A DNA stretch of 64,000 nt from JABDMH01 sp050298535 (GTDB lineage: Bacteria; Bacteroidota; Bacteroidia; Chitinophagales; Saprospiraceae). A model generated the notes under the pieces. That model saw only the letters and a list, made by a program, of their open reading frames with translations. It was not told where the DNA came from and made no database searches. Shown piece after piece: positions 26,016 through 35,179 of the stretch. The number at the start of each line of letters is the position of its first letter. The first letter of the stretch is position 1. The stretch covers positions 1-64,000 of the forward strand of contig JBNKUI010000105.1 in assembly GCA_050298535.1 (NCBI GenBank), given 5' to 3'. Made by a program: the position numbers and the translations under genes.

Positions 26016-27647
26016 CTAGAATGTGGAAGTAAGTCCAAATTTCACTCCGCTAAATGCTGGTTCCAGCCGGCATATCCCACCAGCACAAACGACCCCTTCC
26101 ACCTGTTTAACGTAACTAAGACTAAATCTGTTTGCTCCCCGAATGTGCGTGACATCGACTCGGGGATAGTGTATGTCACTCGTCTTTTCAGGGGAAGCGT
26201 TGTACATGTCCGAGACAGAAAATGACCATTTGGGTGCTAAATTATATTCGAGAAGCAGAAAGGCCCAGCTCCCAAAGTCTTGCTGAGAAAACATATACTG
26301 CCCTTCAATGCGAAAAGACTTTCGCCCTGGTAATCGATTTGAAAACTCGAAATACGGTATCCACGTCTCCACCATGGGTACTCCTGACTTACCTTCATAG
26401 ACAGCTTGATTATATCGTTGGGACTGTAACCCCAAAATAATCTGATATTCTCGACCTTGCTTAAATGTTAGTTCTGTATCAAACTCGCGATAAAGTACCC
26501 TGCCATTCAGGTTTTCTATATAAGAGAAGTACTGCACCCACTTAAGTTTCTTCGATAAAGCAAGCCTGACTTCAGCCTGAATTGCTTGTTCGGATAACTC
26601 CTGGGTGGCTGGAATATATCTAGATTTTAATCGAAAGGAATTAATCTTGGACATGGGAGGGATAAAGTTGACCAACCCACGATTGAGAGAGGCGAATGGA
26701 GAAGCTCTAAAGGAGAAATTCTCAGTCCTTTTATATTCGGCACTGATACCCAATCCCTTCGATCCATAACTCAGTGAAGTGTACAGTATACTTCCATCAT
26801 CATTTCGAAACTTCCCTAGGGTTGTCTCTCCAGAATACAAGAGTCTGGAAGCATCCGCATCAAAGTATACATCCTGAGTCTTAAATGCCGTCTCAACATA
26901 CCATGATACGGGACCAATCGAAAGTGTATTATAGAAGGTGAAAGCGTAGGTGTTATAAAAAAGCCCTATGGAATCATTCGGTGTATACGTGTTGACAGAG
27001 TTGATCAGTTGATCTACCTGATTGTCAGACCAGGTTCTACCAAGAATTGCACCTCCGGGGACCCATGAAAACTGTCCTTCGGATCCGAAAGGAACATATC
27101 CTTCCACTGACAGGCCTCTCATGTTGCTTTCATAACGATCAAACAAATTCTTCTGTTTACCCGCTAAAGCCTTGATTTGCCATCGATCGGACAAGTCATA
27201 TGTGATGGAAATACCCACTAAAGCATTATCGATGAGAAGAGGCCTTTGCTCATAGGATCTGAAAATAACTCCAGACCCAAATTGATCATAGATATACCCC
27301 ACCTGGAATGTAAAGTCTTCAATTTGCTTCTTAACATACCACTTGCCCAAGCCCTGGGCACTATATGAACCCGTAGGATTTAGTAAATTACTGTTTGCAA
27401 ACATATCAGCTCGAATCCCCAGATCAAACCCCTTATACTGATAACTTAGATCCAACCAGACATCAGAACCAAATAGTTGGTGATCATACTGAGGCGTATT
27501 AGTGGCACCAATGGCAGCATCTTCATCGAAGAAATTGGCATTAACCTGGAGCTGCCCGGAGAACTGCCCTTCATCCTGCGCCAAAGCATATACTGGGACT
27601 AGGACTATGAGAAAAAAGACAAGTATATTCGGAAAGTGTCTTTCCAT
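26016..27647 (-). CDS. DUF6029-like outer-membrane protein
   Basis: A 543-residue exported protein (signal LVFFLIVLVPVYALA; mature start QDEGQFSGQLQVNANFF). The body reads as a large beta-barrel with many aromatic-ended strands (DLSYQYKGFDLGIRADMF, FQVGYIYDQFGSGVIFRSYE) and ends in a strand with terminal Phe (GVKFGLTSTF), as outer-membrane barrels do. It resembles DUF6029 proteins, commonly found with Omp28 and TlpA genes. It is translationally linked to the Omp28 gene (3-bp gap). Function is unknown. Confidence 0.72.
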   Translation of the reverse strand: MERHFPNILVFFLIVLVPVYALAQDEGQFSGQLQVNANFFDEDAAIGATNTPQYDHQLFGSDVWLDLSYQYKGFDLGIRADMFANSNLLNPTGSYSAQGLGKWYVKKQIEDFTFQVGYIYDQFGSGVIFRSYEQRPLLIDNALVGISITYDLSDRWQIKALAGKQKNLFDRYESNMRGLSVEGYVPFGSEGQFSWVPGGAILGRTWSDNQVDQLINSVNTYTPNDSIGLFYNTYAFTFYNTLSIGPVSWYVETAFKTQDVYFDADASRLLYSGETTLGKFRNDDGSILYTSLSYGSKGLGISAEYKRTENFSFRASPFASLNRGLVNFIPPMSKINSFRLKSRYIPATQELSEQAIQAEVRLALSKKLKWVQYFSYIENLNGRVLYREFDTELTFKQGREYQIILGLQSQRYNQAVYEGKSGVPMVETWIPYFEFSNRLPGRKSFRIEGQYMFSQQDFGSWAFLLLEYNLAPKWSFSVSDMYNASPEKTSDIHYPRVDVTHIRGANRFSLSYVKQVEGVVCAGGICRLEPAFSGVKFGLTSTF

Positions 27648-27787
27648 TGAATTTTGATCGTTACTATGCTGTTAAAAACTTGAAATGGATATCTTTTCGC
27701 CTCTTTTTGGTGTAGTTTTAGCAAAAATCACTCCCAAAGTGGGTGCTGATTATTCACATTCAATAAAAGTAGGTTAAAGATAATGCT

Positions 27788-28279
27788 ATGGTCAAGAATA
27801 CTAGATTCCTGATAATCCCAATTCTTGTCTTTGTCACGACGATTGTGTATTCTCAGAACACACTTCCCGCTACTGAAATCAAAACACTCGACGGTCAAAT
27901 GGTGAATTTGGCAGATATTGCCAACGAAAAACGGTTCACCATACTGAGCTTCTGGGCGACCTGGTGCTCACCCTGTAAGAAGGAACTTGATGCCATAGCA
28001 GAAATTTATAATGATTGGCTCGATACCTATGACATGCAGCTGGTTGCGATCTCCGTTGACGATACGCGAGCACTGGCGAAAGTAAAACCTATGGTAGCTG
28101 AAAAGGGTTGGCCTTATTTGGTTTTGACTGATGCCAACCAGTCCCTGATGAGGGATCTGCATTTCCAATCAGTTCCTTATACTGTGCTATTGAAAGATGG
28201 AGAAATCATCTATACACACAATGGTTATTTACCCGGTGATGAAGATGAACTGGAAGAGAAAATGGCCGCTGCTCAATAA
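27788..28279 (+). CDS. TlpA-like thioredoxin-family protein
   Basis: A 163-residue exported thioredoxin-fold protein: signal peptide (FLIIPILVFVTTIVYS), then an AhpC/TlpA-type domain with the active site FWATWCSPCKKELDAI (CSPC), LVAISVDDTRA and VPYTVLLKDGEI (cis-Pro). It likely reduces disulfides in the periplasm, perhaps supplying electrons to the divergent Omp28/DUF6029 pair. TAGTTTTA at about 27714 is a near-match to a -7 box. The hairpin of the first tandem repeat starts 22 bp after its stop. Confidence 0.9.
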   Translation: MVKNTRFLIIPILVFVTTIVYSQNTLPATEIKTLDGQMVNLADIANEKRFTILSFWATWCSPCKKELDAIAEIYNDWLDTYDMQLVAISVDDTRALAKVKPMVAEKGWPYLVLTDANQSLMRDLHFQSVPYTVLLKDGEIIYTHNGYLPGDEDELEEKMAAAQ

Positions 28280-28283
28280 ACAC

Positions 28284-28867
28284 CTTCTACCAAAAGAAAA
28301 AGCTCCGAAATTCTTACAACTTCGGAGCTTTACATCTGAGTGTGTGTTACGTTAAAGCCTCAATTTTAACTTAAGTATCAAAATCTTTGAAAAAGGGATC
28401 ACAATTTTGATGTTGTAAAGATAAGTGCACTTCTCCCTCCATAAAACCCCATGTTGATGGGGGCCTCTTTTATTACCTTCACTCACTTCTACCAAAAGAA
28501 AAAGCTCCGAAATTCTTACAACTTCGGAGCTTTACATCTAAGTGTGTGTTACGTTAAAGCCTCAATTTTAACTTAAGTATCAAAATCTTTGAAAAAGGGA
28601 TCACAATTTTGATATTGTAAAGATAAGTGCACTTCTCCCTCCATAAAACCCCATGTTGATGGGGGCCTGTTTTATTACCTTTACTCACTTCTACCAAAAG
28701 AAAAAGCTCCGAAATTCTTGCAACTTCGGAGCTTTACATCTGAGTGTGTGTTACGTTAAAGCCTCAATTTTAACTTAAGTATCAAAATCTTTGCAAAAGG
28801 GATCGCAATTTTGATATTGTAAAGATAAGTGCACTTCTCCCTCCATAAAACCCCATGTTGATGGGGG
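28284..28867. repeat. three tandem copies of a 202-bp hairpin-rich unit
   Basis: Copies start at 28284, 28486 and 28688; the third lacks the last 22 bp. They differ at only a handful of bases. Each holds four inverted repeats: AGCTCCGAA/TTCGGAGCT, GTTAAA/TTTAAC, TATCAAAAT/ATTTTGATA (one mismatch in copy 1) and CCCCAT/ATGGGG with a GTTG loop. No ORF runs through. The array fills the gap between the convergent tlpA-like and luxR-type genes. It may be triplicated terminators or a small structured RNA gene. Confidence 0.93.
28301..28329 (-). terminator. terminator-like hairpin in repeat copy 1 (also at 28503-28531 and 28705-28733)
   Basis: A perfect 9-bp stem AGCTCCGAA/TTCGGAGCT with an 11-nt loop. 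On the minus strand it is followed by TTTTCTTTT, a good intrinsic terminator; on the plus strand the tail is only TTAC. The three copies would stop minus-strand transcription from the response-regulator gene one after another. Confidence 0.65.
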
Positions 28868-28953
28868 ACTATGAGGAGAATCTTAAGAGTATTTAAGACT
28901 TTATGAAGATCCTATCTGGCAATAAAACAGGGCTTGAAAATGAAATCGGTGAC

Positions 28954-29592
28954 CTAAATGTCACCATCCACTGACAGTTTGATGAGCTCGGCTTTACTAT
29001 TTATCTGGAGCTTCTTATAGATTTTTTTTATGTGATCTCTTACCGTCTCAATAGAGATAATATACTTGTCAGCAATCATTTTGTAGCTAAGTCCCTCCAC
29101 CAGACCAGCTACTATTTGTTGTTGTCTGGGTGTGAGAAGTTCCTTTTTACTATGTCCGGAGGGTGAAAAATACTTGACCACCTTGCGAGCGATTGATGGT
29201 GACATATAAGATCCACCTTGATTGACTACGGTAATAGCCTCTAAAATTTGAGATAAGGATGAACGCTTTGAAAGGTATGAGCAGGCTCCCGCACAAAGGG
29301 CTTTAAATATGGTTTCTGATTCTTCGTAGGTGGTAAGCATCACTATGTCAGTATCAGCCACAATTTTTTTAATGATCCGAATACCTTCCAGTCCTGACAT
29401 ACCTGGCAGACCAATATCCAGTAAAATCACATCTGGTGCCTTGCTGCTTCCATCACTGTAAAGTTGCTGAAATGCCTCAAGTGAATTGACCTGGCATACT
29501 ACCTCTATATTGTTTTGCCCCTCAAAGAAAGTGACCAAACTCTCTCGTACGATAGGTTCATCTTCTATAATACCGACCGCAATGCTATTCAT
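28954..29592 (-). CDS. LuxR-type (NarL-family) response regulator
   Basis: A 212-residue two-component regulator. The receiver domain (about 1-120) has the acidic pair IIEDEP, the phospho-Asp in DVILLDIGLPGMSG and the later Thr/Lys positions (VMLTTYEES, LSKRSSLSQI). The C-terminal LuxR HTH (about 147-210) reads LTPRQQQIVAGLVEGLSYK and ETVRDHIKKIYKKLQINSK. It lies 39 bp after the propeller kinase gene and is surely its partner. Start is the ATG at 29592 rather than the upstream TTG. Confidence 0.94.
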   Translation of the reverse strand: MNSIAVGIIEDEPIVRESLVTFFEGQNNIEVVCQVNSLEAFQQLYSDGSSKAPDVILLDIGLPGMSGLEGIRIIKKIVADTDIVMLTTYEESETIFKALCAGACSYLSKRSSLSQILEAITVVNQGGSYMSPSIARKVVKYFSPSGHSKKELLTPRQQQIVAGLVEGLSYKMIADKYIISIETVRDHIKKIYKKLQINSKAELIKLSVDGDI

Positions 29593-29631
29593 GATCAAAA
29601 TTTAGTTCTTAAGTTACCAAATACCTCAATA

Positions 29632-32600
29632 TCACACAAAGGCTTTCATTTCTAAAGCGACGCGAAATCCATTGTCCTTATTAATAGATAATGAGGCCTT
29701 AATGTTTTCTGCACGCATTTGCATATTCTTCAACCCGGCTCCATGCAAACTGGAAGACTGCTTCTGATACCCATTGAGTGATGTGCCATTATCTCTAATT
29801 TCCAATCTTATGACAGAACCCTCCTTGGTGAATGTCACATCAGCCTGTGTTGCATTTGAGTGCTTCGCTACGTTGGTAATGGCTTCTTTAAAAATCAGAT
29901 AAAGATTTTGTCGCACCTGGACTGGAATTCGCCTTTCAAGATTTATACCTTTAGTATCAAAGTAACAGGTGATCGCTCTCGGGAATAGAATCTCAGCAGC
30001 ATATTCCTTCATTCGGGTGAGCAAATCTTCAAATCGGTCTTTTCGTGCATCGGTAGCCCATATCACATCTCGCATTTGTGCCATGGCATTACGACTCATG
30101 TCACTAATTCGTTTCAGCTTGGGCTTATCTGCTTCACTGGCAGAAAACTCAAGCAACTCGGTCTGCATGGCAAGACCAGAAAGAAGACCTCCCACATCAT
30201 CATGGAGATCACTTGAGATCTTGGTCCTTAGTCGCTCCATATTAATGGCCTGCTGCAACCGGATGCGGTGGAAGACATACACGATGAAGGACAATATGGC
30301 GACACATAAGAGTAGAAACCAGCTCTTTTTATAGAAGAACTCTTCTACCTTAATCGGCAGCTCAAATAATTGACTACTTAAATTCAGATTTCTATCCCGG
30401 CCCCGGATCTGTAGCGTGTAATTGCCAGAAGCAAGATTATTGAACCTTAAGGTGTTTTGGGTTGTACTCTGATTCCACTCTTCATCCAGTCCTACCAGCC
30501 TGTACTCAAATTGGTTAAGACTGGGGTAGGTAAAGTCGGCAAGAGCGAAAGAGCACTCAAAATACCGGTTCGATGCTGGCAGTCTGATTTGCTCTACATT
30601 GATGACATCACGCACTTTACGAACGATGCTGCCTACCTCCCGATCATAGTAAGACATCGATGAGATCAAAATCGGCGCATCAAGGTTACGTTCCAGCATT
30701 TCATTGGGATGAAAAAATTCCACCCCATTCCTTCCTCCAAAGTATAGTCCTCCATCATGATCCTGATAGGCAGAAAACCGGTTGAAAGAACGCTGAGTAA
30801 GTCCATCATCCACATTAAAATTCCGGAAAGTTCGTAATGTATCGTTGAAATACGACAATCCGTTAAATGTACTAAACCAGAAATTTCCGTTCTCGTCCTC
30901 CAATATACTGCGAACATCATTGTCTACCAGGCCATCCCTAGTATCGTAAAAACGAAACTCCTGGGTTTCGATATCATATATGTTGACTCCGGCATCAGTA
31001 CCGATCCAAAGATTTCCATTTAGGTCTTCATGCAGGCACTGAACATTTTTACTGGTTAGGCCAAAGTATTCTTCCTTCTCATCATTAATATCGATCCTGG
31101 CATCATTCTTCAAATCTACCTCGATGACCCCATTGTTGGAAGTACCTATCCAGATTCTACCGTCCCCCATCTCTAGACAAGTCACTGTTTCATTTTCCAC
31201 AGGGTTGAGTCCATCTGCTGTGAAATAATGACTAAAGCTCGGTTGCTTAGGATCAAATGATGACAAGTATGTTGGACCTTCATCAGCTGTTGAAAGCATA
31301 TAGATCAATTGGTCGGCTCCCATAGCAAATGTGATAATCTTTCGATGTGGCAACAGGTAGGATTCAAAAGTGGAATCCACCAGATCGTACTTAATCAATT
31401 CACCGCCATATTTCCGACTGTGACGAACACCCCAAATATATCCACTAGTATCATAGAGTAAATTACAGGCAGAAGATGTGTACTGAAGTGATGGATCATA
31501 TCTGAAATCGAGGGGAATTGTGGTTGTGGAATCAGAGCTCGGGTGTAATCGATACCACTCCAAACCGACTCCGGCCACAAAGATGGTACCATCTGGTGTA
31601 CCCGTAATACCTCTCATATCCTGAGACTGATCCTTTAGATAAGTCTTCACCTGCTTTTTACTCTGAATGACACGCTTGAGACCGTTAGTAGTGCCCACCA
31701 GCAAGAGTCGCTCAAAATCATTACTGGCAATGTCATTTATACTATAATTAATATCGGCCAGGGCATCGAACGGTCGTACAACATCATCAGACTTTATCAA
31801 ATAGAAAGATGGCTTCTGTTGATCCTTGTTTACACAGACAATGACATTTCCGATCTTATCATTCCAGACAGCATCTACGTGCACATCGGCCCCATCAATA
31901 GAAAATGGTGTAAATGTAGCTGCCGCTTCATTGTATTCAAACAGTCCGGGAGTATCAGTAAAACTCAACCAACATCTACCTTGTCGGTCCTGGAGAAATA
32001 CGTCGGTAGTTCCTGATGTCTCAGTGAGACTATCGTAGTAGATCTGGTTGAGAATGCTGCCGGCTGTATCTACAAGATAAAGACTCTGATAGCCGTCATT
32101 CAATACGATATCTCCCCGGTCAAGCATCATAAATTCGAATGTCATATGATCTTTGGCCTGAATACCAGATATTGAATATAAAAGTTCAAACTTATTATCC
32201 GCCCCTTGAAGTTTCTGAACAAATAGCTGTTCATTTTCCCGGGTAAGAACATATACATCACCATGTAGCTCATCCATATGTATATCCTCAATGAGCGAAC
32301 CATGAATTCCATTCGCCTCATTGAGATACAATTTGAACGCCGTCGCCTGATTTTCGGGCAAGACATCCAGAAATCCCTTCAGGTCTTCATATCTGATGAT
32401 AATAGTGCCATCGGGTCTAGAGATAATCTGATGAATGTCTTTATAGCTAATATGCATTTTGCTCTTCCGGTGATCGTCAAAACGTAAGACATTCAAACCA
32501 TCATAACGGTTCAGTCCATTTTTAGTGGCAATCCAAATGTATCCAAAAGGGTCCTGAATTATCTGCTTCACAGTACGGTCTGAGAGACCTTGTTCCAGCG

Positions 32601-32697
32601 ATATTGAAAAGTTCGATCCAAGATTGGATTGACCCAATAGCATGCCCTGCTGTACCAGCAAGCACAGAAATGCTACTATGGTTAATGGCCATCTCAT
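29632..32697 (-). CDS. two-component sensor kinase with reg_prop propeller
   Basis: A 1021-residue one-piece sensor of a type common in Bacteroidota. After a signal peptide comes a large periplasmic beta-propeller region with reg_prop repeats (GYIWIATKNGLNRYDGLNV, GNLWIGTDAGVNIYD, GNFWFSTFNGLSYFN), a Y_Y_Y domain (about 670-750), one membrane segment (WFLLLCVAILSFIVYVF), a HisKA_3 dimerisation domain with phospho-His in SSDLHDDVGGLLSGL, and a HATPase (FKEAITNVAKHSNA, LEIRDNG). Kinases of this class often sense polysaccharide breakdown products; the ligand here is unknown. I start at the ATG at 32697; a TTG at 32718 overlaps a -7 box. Confidence 0.94.
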   Translation of the reverse strand: MRWPLTIVAFLCLLVQQGMLLGQSNLGSNFSISLEQGLSDRTVKQIIQDPFGYIWIATKNGLNRYDGLNVLRFDDHRKSKMHISYKDIHQIISRPDGTIIIRYEDLKGFLDVLPENQATAFKLYLNEANGIHGSLIEDIHMDELHGDVYVLTRENEQLFVQKLQGADNKFELLYSISGIQAKDHMTFEFMMLDRGDIVLNDGYQSLYLVDTAGSILNQIYYDSLTETSGTTDVFLQDRQGRCWLSFTDTPGLFEYNEAAATFTPFSIDGADVHVDAVWNDKIGNVIVCVNKDQQKPSFYLIKSDDVVRPFDALADINYSINDIASNDFERLLLVGTTNGLKRVIQSKKQVKTYLKDQSQDMRGITGTPDGTIFVAGVGLEWYRLHPSSDSTTTIPLDFRYDPSLQYTSSACNLLYDTSGYIWGVRHSRKYGGELIKYDLVDSTFESYLLPHRKIITFAMGADQLIYMLSTADEGPTYLSSFDPKQPSFSHYFTADGLNPVENETVTCLEMGDGRIWIGTSNNGVIEVDLKNDARIDINDEKEEYFGLTSKNVQCLHEDLNGNLWIGTDAGVNIYDIETQEFRFYDTRDGLVDNDVRSILEDENGNFWFSTFNGLSYFNDTLRTFRNFNVDDGLTQRSFNRFSAYQDHDGGLYFGGRNGVEFFHPNEMLERNLDAPILISSMSYYDREVGSIVRKVRDVINVEQIRLPASNRYFECSFALADFTYPSLNQFEYRLVGLDEEWNQSTTQNTLRFNNLASGNYTLQIRGRDRNLNLSSQLFELPIKVEEFFYKKSWFLLLCVAILSFIVYVFHRIRLQQAINMERLRTKISSDLHDDVGGLLSGLAMQTELLEFSASEADKPKLKRISDMSRNAMAQMRDVIWATDARKDRFEDLLTRMKEYAAEILFPRAITCYFDTKGINLERRIPVQVRQNLYLIFKEAITNVAKHSNATQADVTFTKEGSVIRLEIRDNGTSLNGYQKQSSSLHGAGLKNMQMRAENIKASLSINKDNGFRVALEMKAFV

Positions 32698-32715
32698 TGT
32701 GATCCTTTCTCGCTT

Positions 32716-32723
32716 CAAATTTA
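32716..32723 (-). promoter_or_regulatory. -7 element upstream of the sensor kinase gene
   Basis: TAAATTTG on the minus strand fits TAnnTTTG; the leader would be about 14 nt. A TTTG lies 22 nt upstream (32746-32749), a longer spacer than the ideal 19. Confidence 0.4.
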
Positions 32724-32803
32724 ATACAATACGCTAAAATCAGTCCAAAAGTGCCTTTAATCCATAATAAAACACCCTGTGATTATCAAACACTTATCCA
32801 TAT

Positions 32804-32831
32804 TAAAAAAGCCCGGATTAAAATCCGAGCT
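32804..32831 (-). terminator. terminator after the tail-specific protease gene
   Basis: On the minus strand AGCTCGGATT/AATCCGGGCT forms a 10-bp stem (one G-U pair) with a 2-nt central loop (in practice a slightly larger loop) and is followed by TTTTT. It begins 31 bp after the protease stop codon. Confidence 0.8.
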
Positions 32832-32862
32832 TTCGAATGTTACTTACTAAGGGGGGAAATCT

Positions 32863-34962
32863 TTATTGTTGGCCAAGCATATCCTTCATGATATGCATGA
32901 CTTCCTCAATGTACACATCTTTTTGAGTAACCTTGATTAGGTCTTCATTATTGGCCTTTCGAGTTTCATCCTCATTGATATAATTGAGCTCTGAATCCAG
33001 ATTTTTCACAACAAGACCGTCAATCGGCTTAAACATGTTCTTAAATTTGGCATTCTGCTCTTCTCTTTCCTTTAGAATTTTCTCATACCCATCGATATTT
33101 AGAGGATATGTCAGATCACTCTCTTCTTGCTCTTTTAGTGAAAGTGCTCGCTCTTCTATAAGCTGGAAGGTTGGATGATTTTTTACCCGCTCAGCACTAG
33201 CTTCTGCCAGCATCTCCTTATCTGGCAAGCCAACCATTGTAGCATCATAATCTACCGGATCGATTTCTGTCCACTCCAGGGGAGTTTCATATTCCTTTTC
33301 ACCCACCTTTATGTAGTTATATGTAGTCGGAAGAACGATATCTGGCTCCACACCTCTCAATTGAGTAGAACCTCCGTTAATTCGATAGAACTTCTGCGTT
33401 GTGATCTTTACTTCCCCCAATGGCTTCAGGTCATTGTTTCCCACAATGAATCGATCCAAAGCATGAAATCTTTGCACGGTACCTTTGCCAAATGTAGAAT
33501 TACTACCTACAATGATGGCTCTATTGTAATCCTGTAATGCGGCTGCAATTATCTCCGAAGCACTGGCACTAAAATGATTTACCATAACAATCAGTGGCCC
33601 CCGATACTGCACTGCGGGATCCTCATCCTCAAGTACATAGGGTTTGCGATCTCGAGATTTCACCTGGACAACAGGCCCTTTCTCAAAGAACAAACCACTC
33701 ATATCCACTACTTCAGATAGTGATCCTCCGCCATTATTTCTCAAATCAAGAATGACACCTTTGGCACCTTCCTGATCCAACTTTTTAATTTCATTTGCCA
33801 CATCTTCGGCACATCCAGGCTTTCCATCATCCTCGAAGTAGAATTTAGGTAGTCGGATATACCCAACATCAGCACCCTCATTTCCAAGAGACAGCATCAA
33901 AGATTTTGCCCTTCCTTCCTCCAAAATGACCTGATCTCGCACGATGGCAATATCTTCGAGTGATCCATCTGGTTTTTTGACGGTCAGGACCACTGTGGTA
34001 CCTTTCTTGCCCCTAATCAGTGCTATCACATCATCCTGTCTCCAGCCACGTACATCCTTGGGTTCCTCATCTTCCTGTGCGACCATGATGATAAAATCAT
34101 TAGCTTCCAGACCTTTTTGCTTCCAGGCAGGACCACCGGGAATAATCTGTGATACTTTGATTAACTCTCCTTCCGGTATCAATCTGGCTCCTATACCTTC
34201 ATAGCTACCGTTCATGTTAATATCAAAGTCTTCTTTATCCCTGGGACTGAAATAAGTCGAATGTGGATCATATGCACCTGTGACGGCATTCAGGTAATCT
34301 TCAAATCGGTCTGATCTACGCAGACTATTCAAGCGCTTGAACCATTCCGAAAAATTCTTCTTGACGGTTTCTCTGGCCTCTTTGACCATGGCCTCCTCAC
34401 TTAGAGGCTCATCACCCTCCACCTTCGCTTTCTTTAATCCATGTACCTTGACCATGATTTCATACCGGATCAATTTGGTCCAATAATCTTTCAGCGCAAC
34501 TTCATCAGCAGCAAATCCCCGGGCATCTCCATCCATGGTAATGCTAGATACATCGTCATGGAGTGAAAACTCCTCATCGATAGCTTCTGTAAAATAGGTT
34601 TCCGCCCTCTGAATCCCATTTGCAATGAGATCTACGGAGAGGTCAAAAAACTGAAATGATCCCGTGGAGATCTCATCATCGATCTGCTGCTCAAAACCAC
34701 TAAGCTGTAGGACTTCTGACTTTGTCAAAAAGCGCTTGGCCGGATCAAGGGCCATCATATAACTATGATAGATCAATTCAGACAAGTCATCATCCAGCGT
34801 CTTGGGTGCGTAGTGCACACGATCCAAAAACTTGATAACCGCCTGGAGGGTAAAAAATTCTTTCTTGCTATTATCAGGTGCTCCGGTATTGAAGGAATTG
34901 AAAAATATTCCCGCCAAAGCCAGCAACAGTATCAACGAACTTCGTAGCACCATACTTCCCAT
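32863..34962 (-). CDS. carboxy-terminal processing peptidase (Prc/Tsp, S41)
   Basis: A 699-residue periplasmic protease of the Prc type, which degrades proteins marked at their C-terminus. Order: signal (SLILLLALAGIFFNSFN), a helical N-terminal domain (about 30-225), PDZ (about 240-330, GIGARLIPEGELIKVSQIIP), and the S41 protease with GVILDLRNNGGGSLSEVVD, the serine region NHFSASASEIIAAAL and the lysine in SNSTFGKGTVQ. A DUF3340-like C-terminal domain (about 560-690) follows. Ser-Lys dyad residues are present. Start may be 34962 or 34953. Confidence 0.95.
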   Translation of the reverse strand: MGSMVLRSSLILLLALAGIFFNSFNTGAPDNSKKEFFTLQAVIKFLDRVHYAPKTLDDDLSELIYHSYMMALDPAKRFLTKSEVLQLSGFEQQIDDEISTGSFQFFDLSVDLIANGIQRAETYFTEAIDEEFSLHDDVSSITMDGDARGFAADEVALKDYWTKLIRYEIMVKVHGLKKAKVEGDEPLSEEAMVKEARETVKKNFSEWFKRLNSLRRSDRFEDYLNAVTGAYDPHSTYFSPRDKEDFDINMNGSYEGIGARLIPEGELIKVSQIIPGGPAWKQKGLEANDFIIMVAQEDEEPKDVRGWRQDDVIALIRGKKGTTVVLTVKKPDGSLEDIAIVRDQVILEEGRAKSLMLSLGNEGADVGYIRLPKFYFEDDGKPGCAEDVANEIKKLDQEGAKGVILDLRNNGGGSLSEVVDMSGLFFEKGPVVQVKSRDRKPYVLEDEDPAVQYRGPLIVMVNHFSASASEIIAAALQDYNRAIIVGSNSTFGKGTVQRFHALDRFIVGNNDLKPLGEVKITTQKFYRINGGSTQLRGVEPDIVLPTTYNYIKVGEKEYETPLEWTEIDPVDYDATMVGLPDKEMLAEASAERVKNHPTFQLIEERALSLKEQEESDLTYPLNIDGYEKILKEREEQNAKFKNMFKPIDGLVVKNLDSELNYINEDETRKANNEDLIKVTQKDVYIEEVMHIMKDMLGQQ

Positions 34963-35091
34963 GCGTTTTGGTTATTCAATAAAATGATTCAAATAAATAT
35001 ACTTGTTTTTGCCCGAAATTGTTTTTCAAACTCGGCGGGCACTTCAATTTAACGTATCAATAACGCCCAAAATTCTACGACAAATTAAATA

Positions 35092-35126
35092 GCAAAAAGA
35101 ATGCCCCGCTCCAAAGAACGAGGCAT
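35092..35126 (-). terminator. terminator after hppA
   Basis: On the minus strand ATGCCTCGTTC, loop TTTG, GAGCGGGGCAT form an 11-bp stem with two G-U pairs, followed by TCTTTTTG. It lies 54 bp after the hppA stop. Confidence 0.82.
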
Positions 35127-35179
35127 AACTAAAAAATTTTATATGTTAAAGCCGTCTTTAGCGGCCAAATCTTCATCTC

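Noticed and set aside
28284..28867. Tandem repeats considered as a CRISPR array
   Set aside because: The unit is 202 bp, copies are directly joined with no unique spacers, and no cas gene is nearby.
28950..28967. Inverted repeat GGTGAC/GTCACC at the end of the response-regulator gene considered as terminator
   Set aside because: It spans the stop codon and has no T-run; termination more likely uses the tandem-repeat hairpins.
30666..32366. Several 60-85-residue ORFs on both strands inside the sensor-kinase gene
   Set aside because: All are alternate frames of the intact kinase gene.
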